64,000 nucleotides of DNA from Amycolatopsis palatopharyngis (GTDB lineage: Bacteria; Actinomycetota; Actinomycetes; Mycobacteriales; Pseudonocardiaceae), in contig NZ_PQHZ01000017.1 in the NCBI RefSeq assembly GCF_003385185.1, forward strand, positions 51,917 through 115,916. The letters run 5' to 3'. A model generated the notes under the pieces. It saw only the letters and a program-made list of their open reading frames with translations, was not told the origin of the DNA and made no database searches. Positions 9,319 to 18,739 of this stretch are shown one piece after another. How positions within the stretch are numbered: position 1 is the first letter of the stretch; each line of letters begins with the position of its first letter. Position numbers and translations under genes: made by a program.

Positions 9319-9894
9319 TCAATCCCGTCGCAGGAACGACTGGTCGCCGAAGTCCTCGCCGTCGTCGTCATCCGACGGCCCTCGCCTGCGGCTCGCGGGC
9401 GGAGCGGACGGCGGCTTGGGAGCGGCCGGCGGCCCGGGACGGCGCGGGGGCGCAGGCGGCTCCTCGTCGGGCTCGGTCTCGACCCGCAACTGTCGCCCGG
9501 GCGCCTCCCTGACCTGTGGCTCGTCCTCCTCGGGGGCATCGGGGAACTGCTCGACAGCCGTCGCGACGATATGCCGGGTCGTGTCGTCCTCCCCGACGGT
9601 GGCCGTCGTGATCTCCTGCAACCGCTCGGGATACTTCGACTGCGCCTTCTGCATGGCACGCAGCACATTGGCGGCGATCTCGTCGGGGCTCATGTTCTTC
9701 ACCCCATCGGTCATCCGCACGTCCGTCGGCATCCCGTTGTGGCCGACCGTGACGGCCACGGCCCCCGAGGCCACCGACTCGGTGATCGAGATCTGTTCGA
9801 CCTGCTGCTGCATCTGCTGGTAACGCTGCGCCTTCTCAGCAGCATTGCGCTCCCAGTCGTTGACCATGCGCTCGACGTCCGTCAGATCGGCCAC
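9319..9894 (-). CDS. YbaB/EbfC-family protein, first gene of the RHS cassette
   Basis: The first 100 or so residues look like the YbaB/EbfC nucleoid-associated fold: an N-terminal helix with QRYQQMQQQVEQI, a strand AVAVTVGHNGMPTDVRM, then a helix IAANVLRAMQKAQSKYPERL. The C-terminal 80 residues are disordered, rich in Pro, Arg and Glu/Asp. YbaB-like genes often precede T7SS target genes in actinobacteria. I chose the GTG at 9894 because GAGAGGGG lies just upstream; the frame stays open to 10038 but that extension has no ribosome site and an odd composition. It is followed by the EspC-like gene after 42 nt. Confidence 0.8.
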   Translation of the reverse strand: MADLTDVERMVNDWERNAAEKAQRYQQMQQQVEQISITESVASGAVAVTVGHNGMPTDVRMTDGVKNMSPDEIAANVLRAMQKAQSKYPERLQEITTATVGEDDTTRHIVATAVEQFPDAPEEDEPQVREAPGRQLRVETEPDEEPPAPPRRPGPPAAPKPPSAPPASRRRGPSDDDDGEDFGDQSFLRRD

Positions 9895-10223
9895 CGTGAA
9901 ATCCCCTCTCGCCCTGTCTCCGCGAGAAGGAGACGACCAGAACATGCTGCCGGTTCCCCGCGGCCCGCGACAGATCCACGCCGGTGACGCAGCGCAACCC
10001 CCCGTCACGAACTGGACCGATTCAGTGACAAATCGCAAACGATTCGTCAGTGAGGTTGACGGAGTTCGCTCACATGTCGCTACGCAAGGGGGTTAGCCTG
10101 GTAGGCGCGTAACCGGACACAGCCGCCGAAACGTGGTGTTGGTCTCAAGGATGCGTCCGATCGCGCACTGGCAGCAAGAACACAGACAACCAGATCGAGT
10201 ATGGATAGAGGCGAGTCCCTGCC
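9895..10223. promoter_or_regulatory. Divergent intergenic region between RHS cassette and kgd
   Basis: About 330 nt separate the divergent YbaB-like gene and kgd, so both promoters should lie here. The part around 10018-10060 is comparatively AT-rich. I could not assign -10/-35 boxes or operators with confidence and see no small gene. Confidence 0.4.
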
Positions 10224-13200
10224 GTGTCCAGCAGCAGCCCTGCGTCACAGTTCGGCCCCAACGAATGGCTCGTCGAGGAGATGTACGACCAGTTCCTCGC
10301 CGACCCCTCCTCCGTAGATGCCGCATGGCATGACTTCTTCGCCGACTTCAAGCCGACGCAGGCCGCGCCGTCGTCCCCGGGTGGTGGGGACAAGTCCGAC
10401 AGCCCAGCACGCAACGGGCAGGCCCCCGCGAAGTCGAGCACCCCTCCCGCGGCACCGGCGAAAGACAAGCCCGCCACGAAGGCCGCGGCACCCAAGCCAG
10501 AGCCGAAGGCGGCCACACCTGCGCCCAAGCCGGCCGCGAAGGCCACTCAGGACGGCAAGGCCGATACGGCCAAGCCCGCCGAGCCGGAGCGCAAGACCCT
10601 GCGCGGTGCCGCCGCGGCCATCGCGAAGAACATGGACGCATCCCTGACGGTTCCGACCGCCACCAGTGTGCGTGCCGTTCCGGCCAAGCTCATGGCCGAC
10701 AACCGAATCGTGATCAACAACCACCTCAAGCGCACCCGTGGCGGGAAGATCTCCTTCACCCACCTCATCGGGTACGCCATGGTTCGGGCGCTGCAGGAGT
10801 TCCCGAACATGAACCGGCACTACGAACTGATCGACGGCAAGCCGCATTCAGTCACCCCGGAGCACGTCAACCTCGGTCTGGCGATCGACATGAAGGGCAA
10901 GGAGGGTGCCCGCACCCTCGTCGTCGCCTCGATCAAGAACACCGAGAAGATGACGTTCCTGCAGTTCTGGCAGGCCTACGAGGAGATCGTCAAGAAGGCG
11001 CGCAACAACAAGCTCACCGCCGACGATTTCGCCGGAACCACCATCTCGCTGACCAACCCCGGCGGCATCGGCACCAACCACTCGGTGCCTCGCCTGCAGG
11101 TCAACCAGGGCGCGATCATCGGCGTCGGCGCCATGGAGTACCCGGCGCACTTCCAGGGCACCAGCGAGAAGGCCCTCACCGAGATGGGCGTCAGCAAGAT
11201 CATGACGCTCACCTCGACGTACGACCACCGGATCATCCAGGGCGCCGAGTCCGGCGAGTTCCTCAAACGGATCCACCAGTTGCTGCTCGGCGAGGACGGC
11301 TTCTACGACGACGTCTTCACCTCGCTGCGCCTGCCCTACGAGCCGGTGCGCTGGGTCGAGGACATCCCCGAGGGCGCGGTCGACAAGACCGCGCGGGTGA
11401 TCGAGCTGATCGACGCCTACCGCATGCGCGGGCACCTGATGGCCGACACCGACCCGCTGAACTACCGGCAGCGCAGGCACGAGGACCTCGACGTCCTCTC
11501 GCACGGCCTGACGCTGTGGGACCTCGACCGCGAGTTCGCGGTCGGCGGCTTCGCCGGTCAGGAGCGGATGAAGCTGCGCGACATCCTCGGCGTGCTGCGC
11601 AACTCCTACTGCCGCACCGTGGGCATCGAGTACACCCACATCCTCGACCCGGACGAGCGTCGCTGGATCCAGGACCGGGTGGAGATCCCGCACGAGAAGC
11701 CCGAGACCTCGGTGCAGAAGTACGTGCTGTCCAAGCTCAACGCCTCGGAGGCTTTCGAGACGTTCCTGCAGACCAAGTACGTCGGCCAGAAGCGGTTCTC
11801 GCTCGAGGGCGGGGAGACCGTGATCCCGCTGCTGGACACGGTGCTGGACAAGGCCGCCGAGCACGAGCTCGACGAGGTCGTCATCGGCATGCCGCACCGC
11901 GGCAGGTTGAACGTGCTGGCCAACATCGTCGGCAAGCCGATCTCGCAGATCTTCCAGGAGTTCGAGGGCAACCTCGACCCGGGCCAGGCGCACGGTTCCG
12001 GCGACGTGAAGTACCACCTCGGGGCAGAGGGCAAGTACTTCCGGATGTTCGGCGACGGCGAGACAAAGGTGTCGCTGACCGCGAACCCGTCGCACCTGGA
12101 GACGGTGGACCCGGTACTCGAGGGCATCGTCAGGGCCAAGCAGGACCTGCTGGACAAGGGCGGCAGCGCGGGCCTCGGCTACACCGTGCTCCCCGTGCTG
12201 CTGCACGGGGACGCGGCGTTCGCCGGTCAGGGCGTGGTGGCGGAGACGCTGAACCTCGCACTGCTGCGCGGCTACCGCACCGGCGGCACGGTGCACGTGA
12301 TCATCAACAACCAGGTCGGCTTCACCACCGCCCCGGAGAACGCCCGCTCGACGCAGTACGCGACCGACGTGGCGAAGATGATCGGCGCGCCGGTGTTCCA
12401 CGTGAACGGGGACGACCCGGAAGCCGCCTACTGGGTGGCGCAACTGGCCGTGGAGTACCGCCAGGCGTTCAACAAAGACTTCGTGATCGACATGATCTGC
12501 TACCGGCGCCGCGGTCACAACGAGGGTGATGATCCCTCGATGACGCAGCCTGCGATGTACGACATCATCGACACCAAGCGCAGCGTGCGAAAGACCTACA
12601 CCGAGTCGCTGATCGGCCGGGGGGACATCTCGGTCGAGGAGGCCGAGGCCGCGCTCCGGGACTTCTCCAGTCAGCTCGAGCACGTGTTCAACGAGGTCCG
12701 CGAGCTGGAGAAGCACCCGGTCAAGGCAAGTCCTTCCGTCGAGGAGGAGCAGCAGGTTCCTTCGAAGGTGCCGACCGCGATCTCCCGCGAGGTGGTGGAG
12801 CGCATCGGCGATGCGTTCGTCAACGTGCCGGAGGGCTTCACCGCGCACCCGAGGGTCAAGCCGGTCATGGAGCGGCGGCACAAGATGTCCCGCGAGGGCG
12901 GCATCGACTGGGCGTTCGGCGAGCTGCTGGCTTTCGGTTCGCTGGCGATCGACGGCAGGCTGGTCCGGCTTTCCGGACAGGACTCCCGGCGCGGCACGTT
13001 CACGCAGCGCCACTCGGTGCTGATCGACCGCAAGACCGGCCAGGAGTACTCACCGCTGCAACACCTGGCGGAGCAGCAGGGCCGGGTGATGATCTACGAC
13101 TCGGCGCTGTCGGAGTACGCGGCCGTGGGCTTCGAGTACGGCTACTCCGTGGCCAACTCCGAGGCGCTCGTCATGTGGGAGGCGCAGTTCGGCGACTTCG

Positions 13201-13931
13201 TCAACGGCGCGCAGACCGTCATCGACGAGTACATCTCGTCCGGTGAGGCGAAGTGGGGACAGCTTTCCGACGTCGTGCTCCTGTTGCCGCACGGGCACGA
13301 GGGCCAGGGGCCGGACCACACGTCGGGCCGGATCGAGCGGTTCCTGCAGCTGTGCGCAGAGGGTTCGATGACGGTGTCGGTGCCCTCCACCCCGGCGAAC
13401 TACTTCCACCTGCTGCGCAGGCACGCGCTCGACGGGGTGAACCGCCCGCTCGTGGTGTTCACGCCCAAGCGTCTGCTGCGGGACAAGGCCGTGAAGTCGT
13501 CGGTGGAGGACTTCACGGACCAGTCGAAGTTCCTCTCGGTAATCGACGACAACGACGTCGACCCGGCCAAGGTGCGCAAGGTGCTGCTGACCTCCGGAAA
13601 GATGTACTGGGAGCTGCTCGCCGACCGGACCAAGCGGGAGATCGACGACGTGGCGCTGGTGCGGGTGGAGCAGTACTACCCGCTGCCGAAGAAGAAGCTG
13701 ATCGCGGCGCTGGAGCGCTACCCGAACTCCAAGGAGACCATGTGGGTGCAGGAGGAGCCGGAGAACCAGGGCGCATGGCCGTTCTTCGGACTCAACCTGC
13801 CGCGGAAGCTGCCGGAGGCTTTCAACAGCTTGCAGGTGGCCGCCCGCAGGCCCATGGCGGCACCCTCGGCCGGTTCACCGAAGGTGCACGAGGTAGAGCA
13901 GAAGGCGATTATCGAGAAGGCTTTCAGCTGA
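10224..13931 (+). CDS. kgd: Multifunctional 2-oxoglutarate decarboxylase/dehydrogenase E1-E2 (Kgd)
   Basis: This 1235-residue actinobacterial fusion replaces separate SucA and SucB: a ThDP-dependent 2-oxoglutarate decarboxylase (2-hydroxy-3-oxoadipate synthase) that also works as E1 of the 2-oxoglutarate dehydrogenase complex in the TCA cycle. Residues 1-40 are the E1 N-terminal segment ([12 protein letters not shown]). A long Ala/Pro/Lys linker follows to about 130. An acyltransferase domain (about 130-370) has the active-site region [16 protein letters not shown]. The E1 region fills the rest, with [14 protein letters not shown] and [13 protein letters not shown] for ThDP/Mg binding. Length matches mycobacterial Kgd (about 1230). 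GTG start at 10224. It is monocistronic, closed by a strong terminator at 13960. Confidence 0.97.
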   Translation: MSSSSPASQFGPNEWLVEEMYDQFLADPSSVDAAWHDFFADFKPTQAAPSSPGGGDKSDSPARNGQAPAKSSTPPAAPAKDKPATKAAAPKPEPKAATPAPKPAAKATQDGKADTAKPAEPERKTLRGAAAAIAKNMDASLTVPTATSVRAVPAKLMADNRIVINNHLKRTRGGKISFTHLIGYAMVRALQEFPNMNRHYELIDGKPHSVTPEHVNLGLAIDMKGKEGARTLVVASIKNTEKMTFLQFWQAYEEIVKKARNNKLTADDFAGTTISLTNPGGIGTNHSVPRLQVNQGAIIGVGAMEYPAHFQGTSEKALTEMGVSKIMTLTSTYDHRIIQGAESGEFLKRIHQLLLGEDGFYDDVFTSLRLPYEPVRWVEDIPEGAVDKTARVIELIDAYRMRGHLMADTDPLNYRQRRHEDLDVLSHGLTLWDLDREFAVGGFAGQERMKLRDILGVLRNSYCRTVGIEYTHILDPDERRWIQDRVEIPHEKPETSVQKYVLSKLNASEAFETFLQTKYVGQKRFSLEGGETVIPLLDTVLDKAAEHELDEVVIGMPHRGRLNVLANIVGKPISQIFQEFEGNLDPGQAHGSGDVKYHLGAEGKYFRMFGDGETKVSLTANPSHLETVDPVLEGIVRAKQDLLDKGGSAGLGYTVLPVLLHGDAAFAGQGVVAETLNLALLRGYRTGGTVHVIINNQVGFTTAPENARSTQYATDVAKMIGAPVFHVNGDDPEAAYWVAQLAVEYRQAFNKDFVIDMICYRRRGHNEGDDPSMTQPAMYDIIDTKRSVRKTYTESLIGRGDISVEEAEAALRDFSSQLEHVFNEVRELEKHPVKASPSVEEEQQVPSKVPTAISREVVERIGDAFVNVPEGFTAHPRVKPVMERRHKMSREGGIDWAFGELLAFGSLAIDGRLVRLSGQDSRRGTFTQRHSVLIDRKTGQEYSPLQHLAEQQGRVMIYDSALSEYAAVGFEYGYSVANSEALVMWEAQFGDFVNGAQTVIDEYISSGEAKWGQLSDVVLLLPHGHEGQGPDHTSGRIERFLQLCAEGSMTVSVPSTPANYFHLLRRHALDGVNRPLVVFTPKRLLRDKAVKSSVEDFTDQSKFLSVIDDNDVDPAKVRKVLLTSGKMYWELLADRTKREIDDVALVRVEQYYPLPKKKLIAALERYPNSKETMWVQEEPENQGAWPFFGLNLPRKLPEAFNSLQVAARRPMAAPSAGSPKVHEVEQKAIIEKAFS

Positions 13932-13959
13932 TTAGCTGACCAACTGATCAACTCCGAAT

Positions 13960-13994
13960 GAGACCCCCACCACAACGGTGGGGGTCTCGTTTTT
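13960..13994 (+). terminator. Rho-independent terminator of kgd
   Basis: A perfect 12-bp stem (13960-13971 with 13977-13988) and a 5-nt loop ACAAC is followed by GTTTTT, 28 nt after the kgd stop codon. Confidence 0.92.
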
Positions 13995-14005
13995 GTCCTG
14001 GCTCA

Positions 14006-14023
14006 CACTTTCCCGGGAAAGTG
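14006..14023. repeat. Dispersed palindrome, copy 1 (CACTTTCCCGGGAAAGTG)
   Basis: A perfect 18-bp palindrome lies just after the kgd terminator. The same core recurs at 24449, 24511, 34503, 34545, 63891 and 63935, always between genes. The rest of 13996-14281 has only a weak small frame (ATG 14154 after AGAGAGG) and a TGTGATCACA palindrome at 14255-14264; neither is called as a gene or site. Confidence 0.85.
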
Positions 14024-14281
14024 CGTACTTGCGCGATTTCCGAGTTACCTCTCGGTAATCCATTCGGAGCCCTGACGTGGGCAGATTGGTCCAGCGCCCA
14101 TATCTGTCGACATGATGACAGTCTGGTTTACCAAATTCAAAAGAGAGGTACTAATGGATGGAGAGGCCGGAAGAAATACACCGGCTTCGACAGGAGAAAC
14201 AGGGCCCGGCCTTCGACCAGCTGGGCAAGCGGGAAGACCAGGCCCTGATCCCTGTGTGATCACAGAGAAAGGAAGTATCTC

Positions 14282-14578
14282 ATGCGCACCATCCGTCGCA
14301 CCATAGTCGCCTCCGCCCTCGCCCTTCCGCTGAGCCTCGGTGCCGTCGGCATCGCCTCCGCCGACACGGGCAGCGCCATCGACACCGGCGCCACCTCGGA
14401 CGCCGCGGTTACGTCCTCGGTCAACAGCCACGACGACGGTGAGTTCAACGGCTCGCTGGGCCTCGGCCTCAGCCTGGACGCCCTCCTCTCGGGCAACTTC
14501 GAGAGCGACAACGGCGACAACGGCGACAACGACGACCACTACGACAATGACGGACTGCTGGGCGGACTGCTCGGCTGA
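14282..14578 (+). CDS. Small secreted Asp/Asn-rich protein, unknown function
   Basis: The 98-residue product has a clear Sec signal peptide (MRTIRRTIV, hydrophobic core, likely cleavage after GIASA near residue 26). The mature part is short, with a tail of GDN repeats, DDHYDND and a GLLGGLLG end, possibly metal-binding or unstructured. A good ribosome site (AAAGGAAG) precedes the ATG, and a terminator follows directly, so it is a single-gene unit. I do not recognise the family. Confidence 0.8.
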   Translation: MRTIRRTIVASALALPLSLGAVGIASADTGSAIDTGATSDAAVTSSVNSHDDGEFNGSLGLGLSLDALLSGNFESDNGDNGDNDDHYDNDGLLGGLLG

Positions 14579-14594
14579 TCCACAACGTCACCTG

Positions 14595-14625
14595 GGGCCC
14601 CGGAGTTCGACTCCGGGGCCCTTTT
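14595..14625 (+). terminator. Rho-independent terminator after the small secreted protein
   Basis: An 11-bp perfect GC-rich stem (14595-14605 with 14611-14621), loop TTCGA, then TTTT, 16 nt after the stop codon. Confidence 0.92.
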
Positions 14626-14777
14626 CGGTGCCACTTGCGAGTGAAGCTTCGTCCATTCGCAATACCGGCGCCCGGTACACCTGGCTAGTCCAGCCGCGTA
14701 GACCTTCGGGACTTTTCGAGCTCACCGATGCACACTCGGAGGAGTCGAGCCATCACGTAATGCGAGGAGGCGGCGTC

Positions 14778-14876
14778 ATGCGGGAGCGAGCGTTACGGGC
14801 AATCGGCTGGATGAGCACCGCCGCGGGGCTGGTGTTCGCGGGCGTGCCGGTCGCACGCCACAGTCTGCGGCGATGA
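14778..14876 (+). CDS. Putative 32-residue membrane peptide
   Basis: An ATG at 14778 is preceded at good distance by AGGAGG and opens a 32-codon frame. The product has basic ends and one hydrophobic stretch (STAAGLVFAGVPVA), so it would be a single-span membrane peptide. A hairpin follows at 14909. Only the ribosome site, the composition and its isolation between two terminators support it. Confidence 0.4.
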   Translation: MRERALRAIGWMSTAAGLVFAGVPVARHSLRR

Positions 14877-14908
14877 GCGGTCATCGGCGAGGAGACAAGT
14901 GACGAGGA

Positions 14909-14942
14909 CGCCCCGGGCCGACCGAAAGGTCCGCCCGGGGCG
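14909..14942. terminator. GAAA-loop hairpin between the micro-ORF and the subtilase
   Basis: A 10-bp stem, one mismatch, 4 more pairs and a GAAA tetraloop lie between the plus-strand micro-ORF and the 3' end of the minus-strand protease gene. It has no clear T-tract, so it may act as a bidirectional terminator or as 3'-end protection. Confidence 0.65.
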
Positions 14943-14977
14943 CCTCAATTGATCACCGTGTCAGCGACTCGACCCCA

Positions 14978-16567
14978 CTATGGCGTGATGGTCCAGGAGT
15001 CGATGTAGCCGGTGTCGTACGTGTACACGTCCTGCACCCGCAGCTTCCAGGTGCCATCGGCCTGCTTGGAGCTGGCGTCCACCGTGTACGTCGTGTCGAC
15101 GTTGTCCGCCGAGTCGTACGCGTTGCTGTTCTTCAGCCGCGCGGTCGCACCGTCCGGCGCCACCAGGTCGATCACCAGGTCGCCCCGGTAGGTGTGCTTG
15201 ATGTGCACCTCGACCTTCATCGAGGACGACGCGTACCGGTTGCAGCCGGAGATGCTCACCGAGCTCGTCACCGCCGAGCCGCCGTCCGGAATGGAGACGT
15301 TCGAGCCGTTGGTCGTCGCCGCGCAGTCGCCCGGCTCGGGGTCGGGCGGAGTGCTGTCGCCTTCACCGGTGTAGAGCAGCACGTTCGGCGAACCCGAACC
15401 AGCGTTGGTCACCTTGTCCTTGGTGCCGTTGTTCACCAGGTGGTCCCGCACCTGCTGCGGCGTGGCAGAGGTGTTGGCCGCCAGGTACAGCGCCGCACCG
15501 CCAGCCACGTGCGGCGTGGCCATCGAGGTGCCGCTGATCGTCCTGGTCGCGCTGTTCCCGCCGATCCAGGCCGAGGTGATGTCCGAACCCGGCGCGAAGA
15601 TGTCCAGGCACGTACCGATGTTGGAGAAGCTGGACCGGGCGTCGGTCCTGGTCGTGGAGCCGACCGTGATCGCCTCCTCGGTCCTGGCAGGCGAGGTGTT
15701 GCACGCGTCGGCGCCGTTGTCGTTGCCCGCGGCCAGCGCGTAGGTCACGCCGGAGTTGATCGAACGACGGACAGCGTCGTCGACCGCGGTCGAGGCGCCA
15801 CCACCAAGGCTCATGTTGGCCACGGAAGGACCGGACGCATTGCTGGTCACCCAGTCGATACCGTCGATCACGCCGGCGTAGCTGCCGGAGCCCTGGCAGT
15901 CGAGCACCCGGACGCCGTAGAGGGTCACACCCTTGGCTACACCGTGCTCGGTACCGCCGACCGTGCCGGCCACGTGCGTGCCGTGACCGTTGCAGTCGGT
16001 GGCATTGGCATCGTTGTCCACGAAGTCGTAACCGTGCTTGGCGCGACCACCGAAATCGTTGTGGGTGGTCAGAATCCCCGTGTCGATGATGTAGGCATCG
16101 ACGTTCGAGGCTGTCGTCGCATAGCTGTACTTGCTGTCCAGCGGAAGGTCGCGCTGATCCACCCGGTCCAGCCCCCACGATGGTGGGTTCAACTGGTCCG
16201 CGGTGAGGCTCACGACCTGGTTCTGCTCGACGTAGGCCACCTTGGGGTCGGCCGCCGTCCGCTTCGCCTCCTTCGCGCTCATCGAAGCCGCGTAACCACG
16301 AAGCGCACTGTTGTAGGTCCGCTCGATCTTGCCGCCGTGTCGATTGGCGACACCGTTCGCGGCGGCGTCCACCGACTGAGTGGTGAATTCGTCCTTCAGC
16401 ACGACGATGTAGCTACCCTCGATCGCACCGGCCTTGTCGGCGCCCAGAATCGCGCCTTCCTGGGCCTGGGCAGCTCCATTGCCACTCATCACGGCGAGCG
16501 CGGCAACAGCCGTAGCGACACCGAGGCCGCCGAGCTGTCTCCGTTTGTTGTTAACAGTTTCCCGCAC
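14978..16567 (-). CDS. Secreted subtilisin-like serine protease (S8) with I9 propeptide and P domain
   Basis: A 529-residue preproenzyme that hydrolyses proteins outside the cell. Residues 1-36 are a signal peptide. An inhibitor I9 propeptide covers about 51-121 (SYIVVLKDE...[10 protein letters not shown]). The catalytic domain follows, with Asp162 in YIIDTGI, His195 in GHGTHVAG, Asn282 in AAGND (oxyanion hole) and Ser348 in [12 protein letters not shown]. About 412-529 is a proprotein-convertase P domain ([19 protein letters not shown], ending YIDSWTITP). The start is GTG at 16567 because AGGAGG lies 9 nt upstream; a nearby ATG at 16575 is out of frame. It stands alone in transcription. Confidence 0.96.
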   Translation of the reverse strand: MRETVNNKRRQLGGLGVATAVAALAVMSGNGAAQAQEGAILGADKAGAIEGSYIVVLKDEFTTQSVDAAANGVANRHGGKIERTYNSALRGYAASMSAKEAKRTAADPKVAYVEQNQVVSLTADQLNPPSWGLDRVDQRDLPLDSKYSYATTASNVDAYIIDTGILTTHNDFGGRAKHGYDFVDNDANATDCNGHGTHVAGTVGGTEHGVAKGVTLYGVRVLDCQGSGSYAGVIDGIDWVTSNASGPSVANMSLGGGASTAVDDAVRRSINSGVTYALAAGNDNGADACNTSPARTEEAITVGSTTRTDARSSFSNIGTCLDIFAPGSDITSAWIGGNSATRTISGTSMATPHVAGGAALYLAANTSATPQQVRDHLVNNGTKDKVTNAGSGSPNVLLYTGEGDSTPPDPEPGDCAATTNGSNVSIPDGGSAVTSSVSISGCNRYASSSMKVEVHIKHTYRGDLVIDLVAPDGATARLKNSNAYDSADNVDTTYTVDASSKQADGTWKLRVQDVYTYDTGYIDSWTITP

Positions 16568-17132
16568 GGGTTCATTCCTCCTAGGCAGGGGTTGACCCCG
16601 CGAACCGATCTGTGGCCGCAGGGTTTCTAGGGGTTGAACGCGTTCTGTCGAACGCAGAGGTGAGAGTAGGTCTGAAATTCCCCCGAAGGAAGATCTTGTT
16701 ATTCGACCCTGCTAGATGTATACGTGCGAACTTCGTCAACAACCTGAGCGGCCACTCCCTACACCGCGAATTGCGTGGGAAATGGTTTACACCTCGACCG
16801 GCCCTAGCCCTGCCGCACATCGGCTGCTACAGCGACCCCGCGTCGCTTTTTCCTTACACAGCAAGGCATTGGCCACGTCCTTTTGGATGAAGCAGACCGC
16901 CCCGGCAAGGCTTCGCGGTAACCGGCTGAATGCAGTAAACTGCACACTGCCGCCATTTGCGCCAGTACTTCGGTAGCATCAAGCACATTTCTGGCGCTGA
17001 AACCACTCGAACGGCCTGCTACTAAAGTTGGTTCGAAACAACCGACTTTAGTAGGCATTCAGAATCGGTTTAGCGACCCGAATGCCAACGATTGTTAACA
17101 TGTTGTAACTGTCGGAAATAATCTCACATCGT
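16568..17132. other. 565-bp AT-richer intergenic region upstream of the subtilase
   Basis: This gap between the ABC operon's last gene and the protease gene is the least GC-rich noncoding stretch here. It should hold the protease promoter. I see no believable gene in it; the frames present have non-coding composition. Its clearest element is the inverted repeat at 17019-17054, given separately. Confidence 0.5.
17019..17054. repeat. Imperfect inverted repeat (10 + 4 bp arms)
   Basis: Arms CTACTAAAGT and ACTTTAGTAG enclose a second pair GGTT/AACC with a 6-nt centre and one unpaired base per side. It lies about 80 nt past the stop of the substrate-binding gene. It has no T-run, so it may be a terminator without a tract or a regulator site for the protease. 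Confidence 0.6.
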
Positions 17133-18035
17133 TTACGTGAGGCCGTTCTCGCGCAGAAACTCCTCGGCGATGTCCAGCGGATTACGCTTCTCCGTGCTGA
17201 ACTCCACGTTCAGTTCGGTCAGCTTCTCGGTGGTCAGCACCGCGGAGAGATCATTCAGCGCCCGCTCCTCACGCTCGGACAATGTCCCTCGTGCCACCAG
17301 CGGCACTATGTTCTGCGCAGGAAACATGTTCTTATCGTCCACCAAGGGGACGAACCCGTTGCTCTCGATGGTGGCCGAGGTGCTGAACAGGTCGGCCACC
17401 TGAACCTCTCCCGAACGCAGTGCCTCAACCGTCACCGGTCCCCCGGTGTCGGTGACCCGGATTTCGCGGAACTCGCAGCCGTACAGTTCCTTGATCTTGA
17501 CCTTCCATCGATCGGCCCACTGGCCAGGCCCACCGAACACCAGATCGTCGCAGTGCGGAGCGAGATCCGAGATCGTGCTGATACCCGTGTCCGCCAGCTC
17601 CTGCCTGATGACGAGAACGTCCGTGTCCTGCGCGGGCGCCTGCTCCAGCACCCGGAAGCCGTCCGGGAGGGTCTGTCGCAGTTCGGCGTAGACCTCCTCC
17701 GGCGTTGTCGCCTCCGAGTCCGGGTCGAAGTAGCGCAGCAGATTTCCGCTGTAGTCCGGCACGAGCGACAACGATCGGTCCCGCAACGCCTGCACCACGA
17801 CCTCACGACCGCCCACGGGTGGACGCACCGTGACGTTCTCCGAACCCGCGTTCCGCAACGCTCCCGCGTAGATCTGCGCCAGCAGCAGGCTCTCACCCAC
17901 GTCCGAGGAGCCGATGACGATCTCGCCTTCCGCCCCGCCCTCGGCTCCGCCCTGCAGCGGGTTCCCACATGCCGACAGGAGCAGGGCCGCCCCGGCCACC
18001 ACCGCTGCCATCCTGGCGCGGAAAGAACTGCGCAT
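17133..18035 (-). CDS. Glycine betaine/choline-type ABC substrate-binding lipoprotein
   Basis: A 300-residue OpuCC/ProX-type binding protein that delivers a quaternary amine osmoprotectant to the transporter. A lipoprotein signal (LLLSACGN, Cys near 22) anchors it outside the membrane. The body carries IVIGSSDVGESLLLAQIYAG, PDYSGNL and a C-terminal RNPLDIAEEFL helix, as in the family. Start ATG at 18035 overlaps the stop of the upstream permease (TGATG). It is the last gene of the order ATPase, permease, permease, binding protein. The frame stays open upstream to 18698, but that stretch is the permease in another frame. Confidence 0.93.
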   Translation of the reverse strand: MRSSFRARMAAVVAGAALLLSACGNPLQGGAEGGAEGEIVIGSSDVGESLLLAQIYAGALRNAGSENVTVRPPVGGREVVVQALRDRSLSLVPDYSGNLLRYFDPDSEATTPEEVYAELRQTLPDGFRVLEQAPAQDTDVLVIRQELADTGISTISDLAPHCDDLVFGGPGQWADRWKVKIKELYGCEFREIRVTDTGGPVTVEALRSGEVQVADLFSTSATIESNGFVPLVDDKNMFPAQNIVPLVARGTLSEREERALNDLSAVLTTEKLTELNVEFSTEKRNPLDIAEEFLRENGLT

Positions 18036-18739
18036 CAGGCGACCTCCTCCCCTGAGACCTGCATTCCGGCTCCCGCGTCCGCGGCCAGCCGGACACCCTT
18101 CGGTACCAGGGCGCGTTGCACCCCACCGATCGCGAGGTCGAACACCACGGCCAGCAACGCGGTCAGCAGCGCACCGGCCACCACCTCGCCGTAGTCGAAG
18201 ACGGCCAGCCCGTCGAGCACGTAGCGACCGAAGCCGCCGAGGCCGACGTACGCCGCGACCGCGGCCGTGGCGACCAGTTGCAGCGCCGCGTTGCGGACAC
18301 CTCCGAGCATGAGTGGAAGCGCGATGGGCACTTCCACCTTCCACAACCGCTGCCAGCCGGTCATGCCCATTCCCTCGGCCGCGTCGACCACCTCGTGATC
18401 GGTGGCCTGCAGCCCGGCGTAGGTGCCCGCGAGAATCGACGGGATACCGAGCACCACGAGGCCGATCATCGTCGCCGTCTCGCTGTCGGAGAACAGCAGG
18501 AACAGGAAGGTGACGAGCCCGAGCGTCGGCAGTGCGCGAACCGAGTTCCCGCCACCCACCAGCGTCACGGCGCCGCGACCGGTGTGCCCGACGTAGAGGC
18601 CGAGCGGAACCGCGACCGCGGCGGCGATCGCCAGCGCGGACAGGACATACGCGGCGTGTTCCAGCAGCCTGGCCGGAACGCCGTCCACGCCCTGCCAATT
18701 GGCCGGATCACCGAACCAGGAGATGGTCTCCGCGATCAT
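18035..18739 (-). CDS. Glycine betaine/choline-type ABC permease
   Basis: A 234-residue inner-membrane permease of the OpuCB/ProW type, with about six membrane spans and the EAA-like loop AAEGMGMTGWQRLWKVEVPIA that contacts the ATPase. ATG at 18739 overlaps the preceding permease gene (ATGA), and its stop overlaps the binding-protein start. Confidence 0.93.
   Translation of the reverse strand: MIAETISWFGDPANWQGVDGVPARLLEHAAYVLSALAIAAAVAVPLGLYVGHTGRGAVTLVGGGNSVRALPTLGLVTFLFLLFSDSETATMIGLVVLGIPSILAGTYAGLQATDHEVVDAAEGMGMTGWQRLWKVEVPIALPLMLGGVRNAALQLVATAAVAAYVGLGGFGRYVLDGLAVFDYGEVVAGALLTALLAVVFDLAIGGVQRALVPKGVRLAADAGAGMQVSGEEVA

Noticed and set aside
7772..9823. Long plus-strand frame (683 codons) opposite the RHS, EspC-like and YbaB-like genes
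   Set aside because: Arg/Gly/Asp-rich composition typical of antisense frames in GC-rich DNA; the minus strand carries clear families and ribosome sites.
4370..9894. RHS cassette as part of a type VI secretion system
   Set aside because: No VgrG, PAAR or other T6SS genes; the flanking EspC-like protein and the helical WSG N-terminus fit type VII secretion in an actinobacterium.
9895..10038. N-terminal extension of the YbaB-like gene
   Set aside because: No ribosome site, unusual composition, and GAGAGGGG points to GTG 9894.
10848..13013. 721-codon minus-strand frame opposite kgd
   Set aside because: It mirrors the codon structure of kgd, has no domain signs, and the plus strand is certain.
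14154..14306. Small plus-strand frame with a fair ribosome site before the secreted mini-protein
   Set aside because: It overlaps the start of the better supported gene and its product is Gly/Pro/Arg low complexity with no conserved sign.
16612..16976. Two 86-92 codon frames in the gap upstream of the subtilase
   Set aside because: No ribosome site, no family resemblance, and the gap is the least GC-rich of the region without third-position GC bias.
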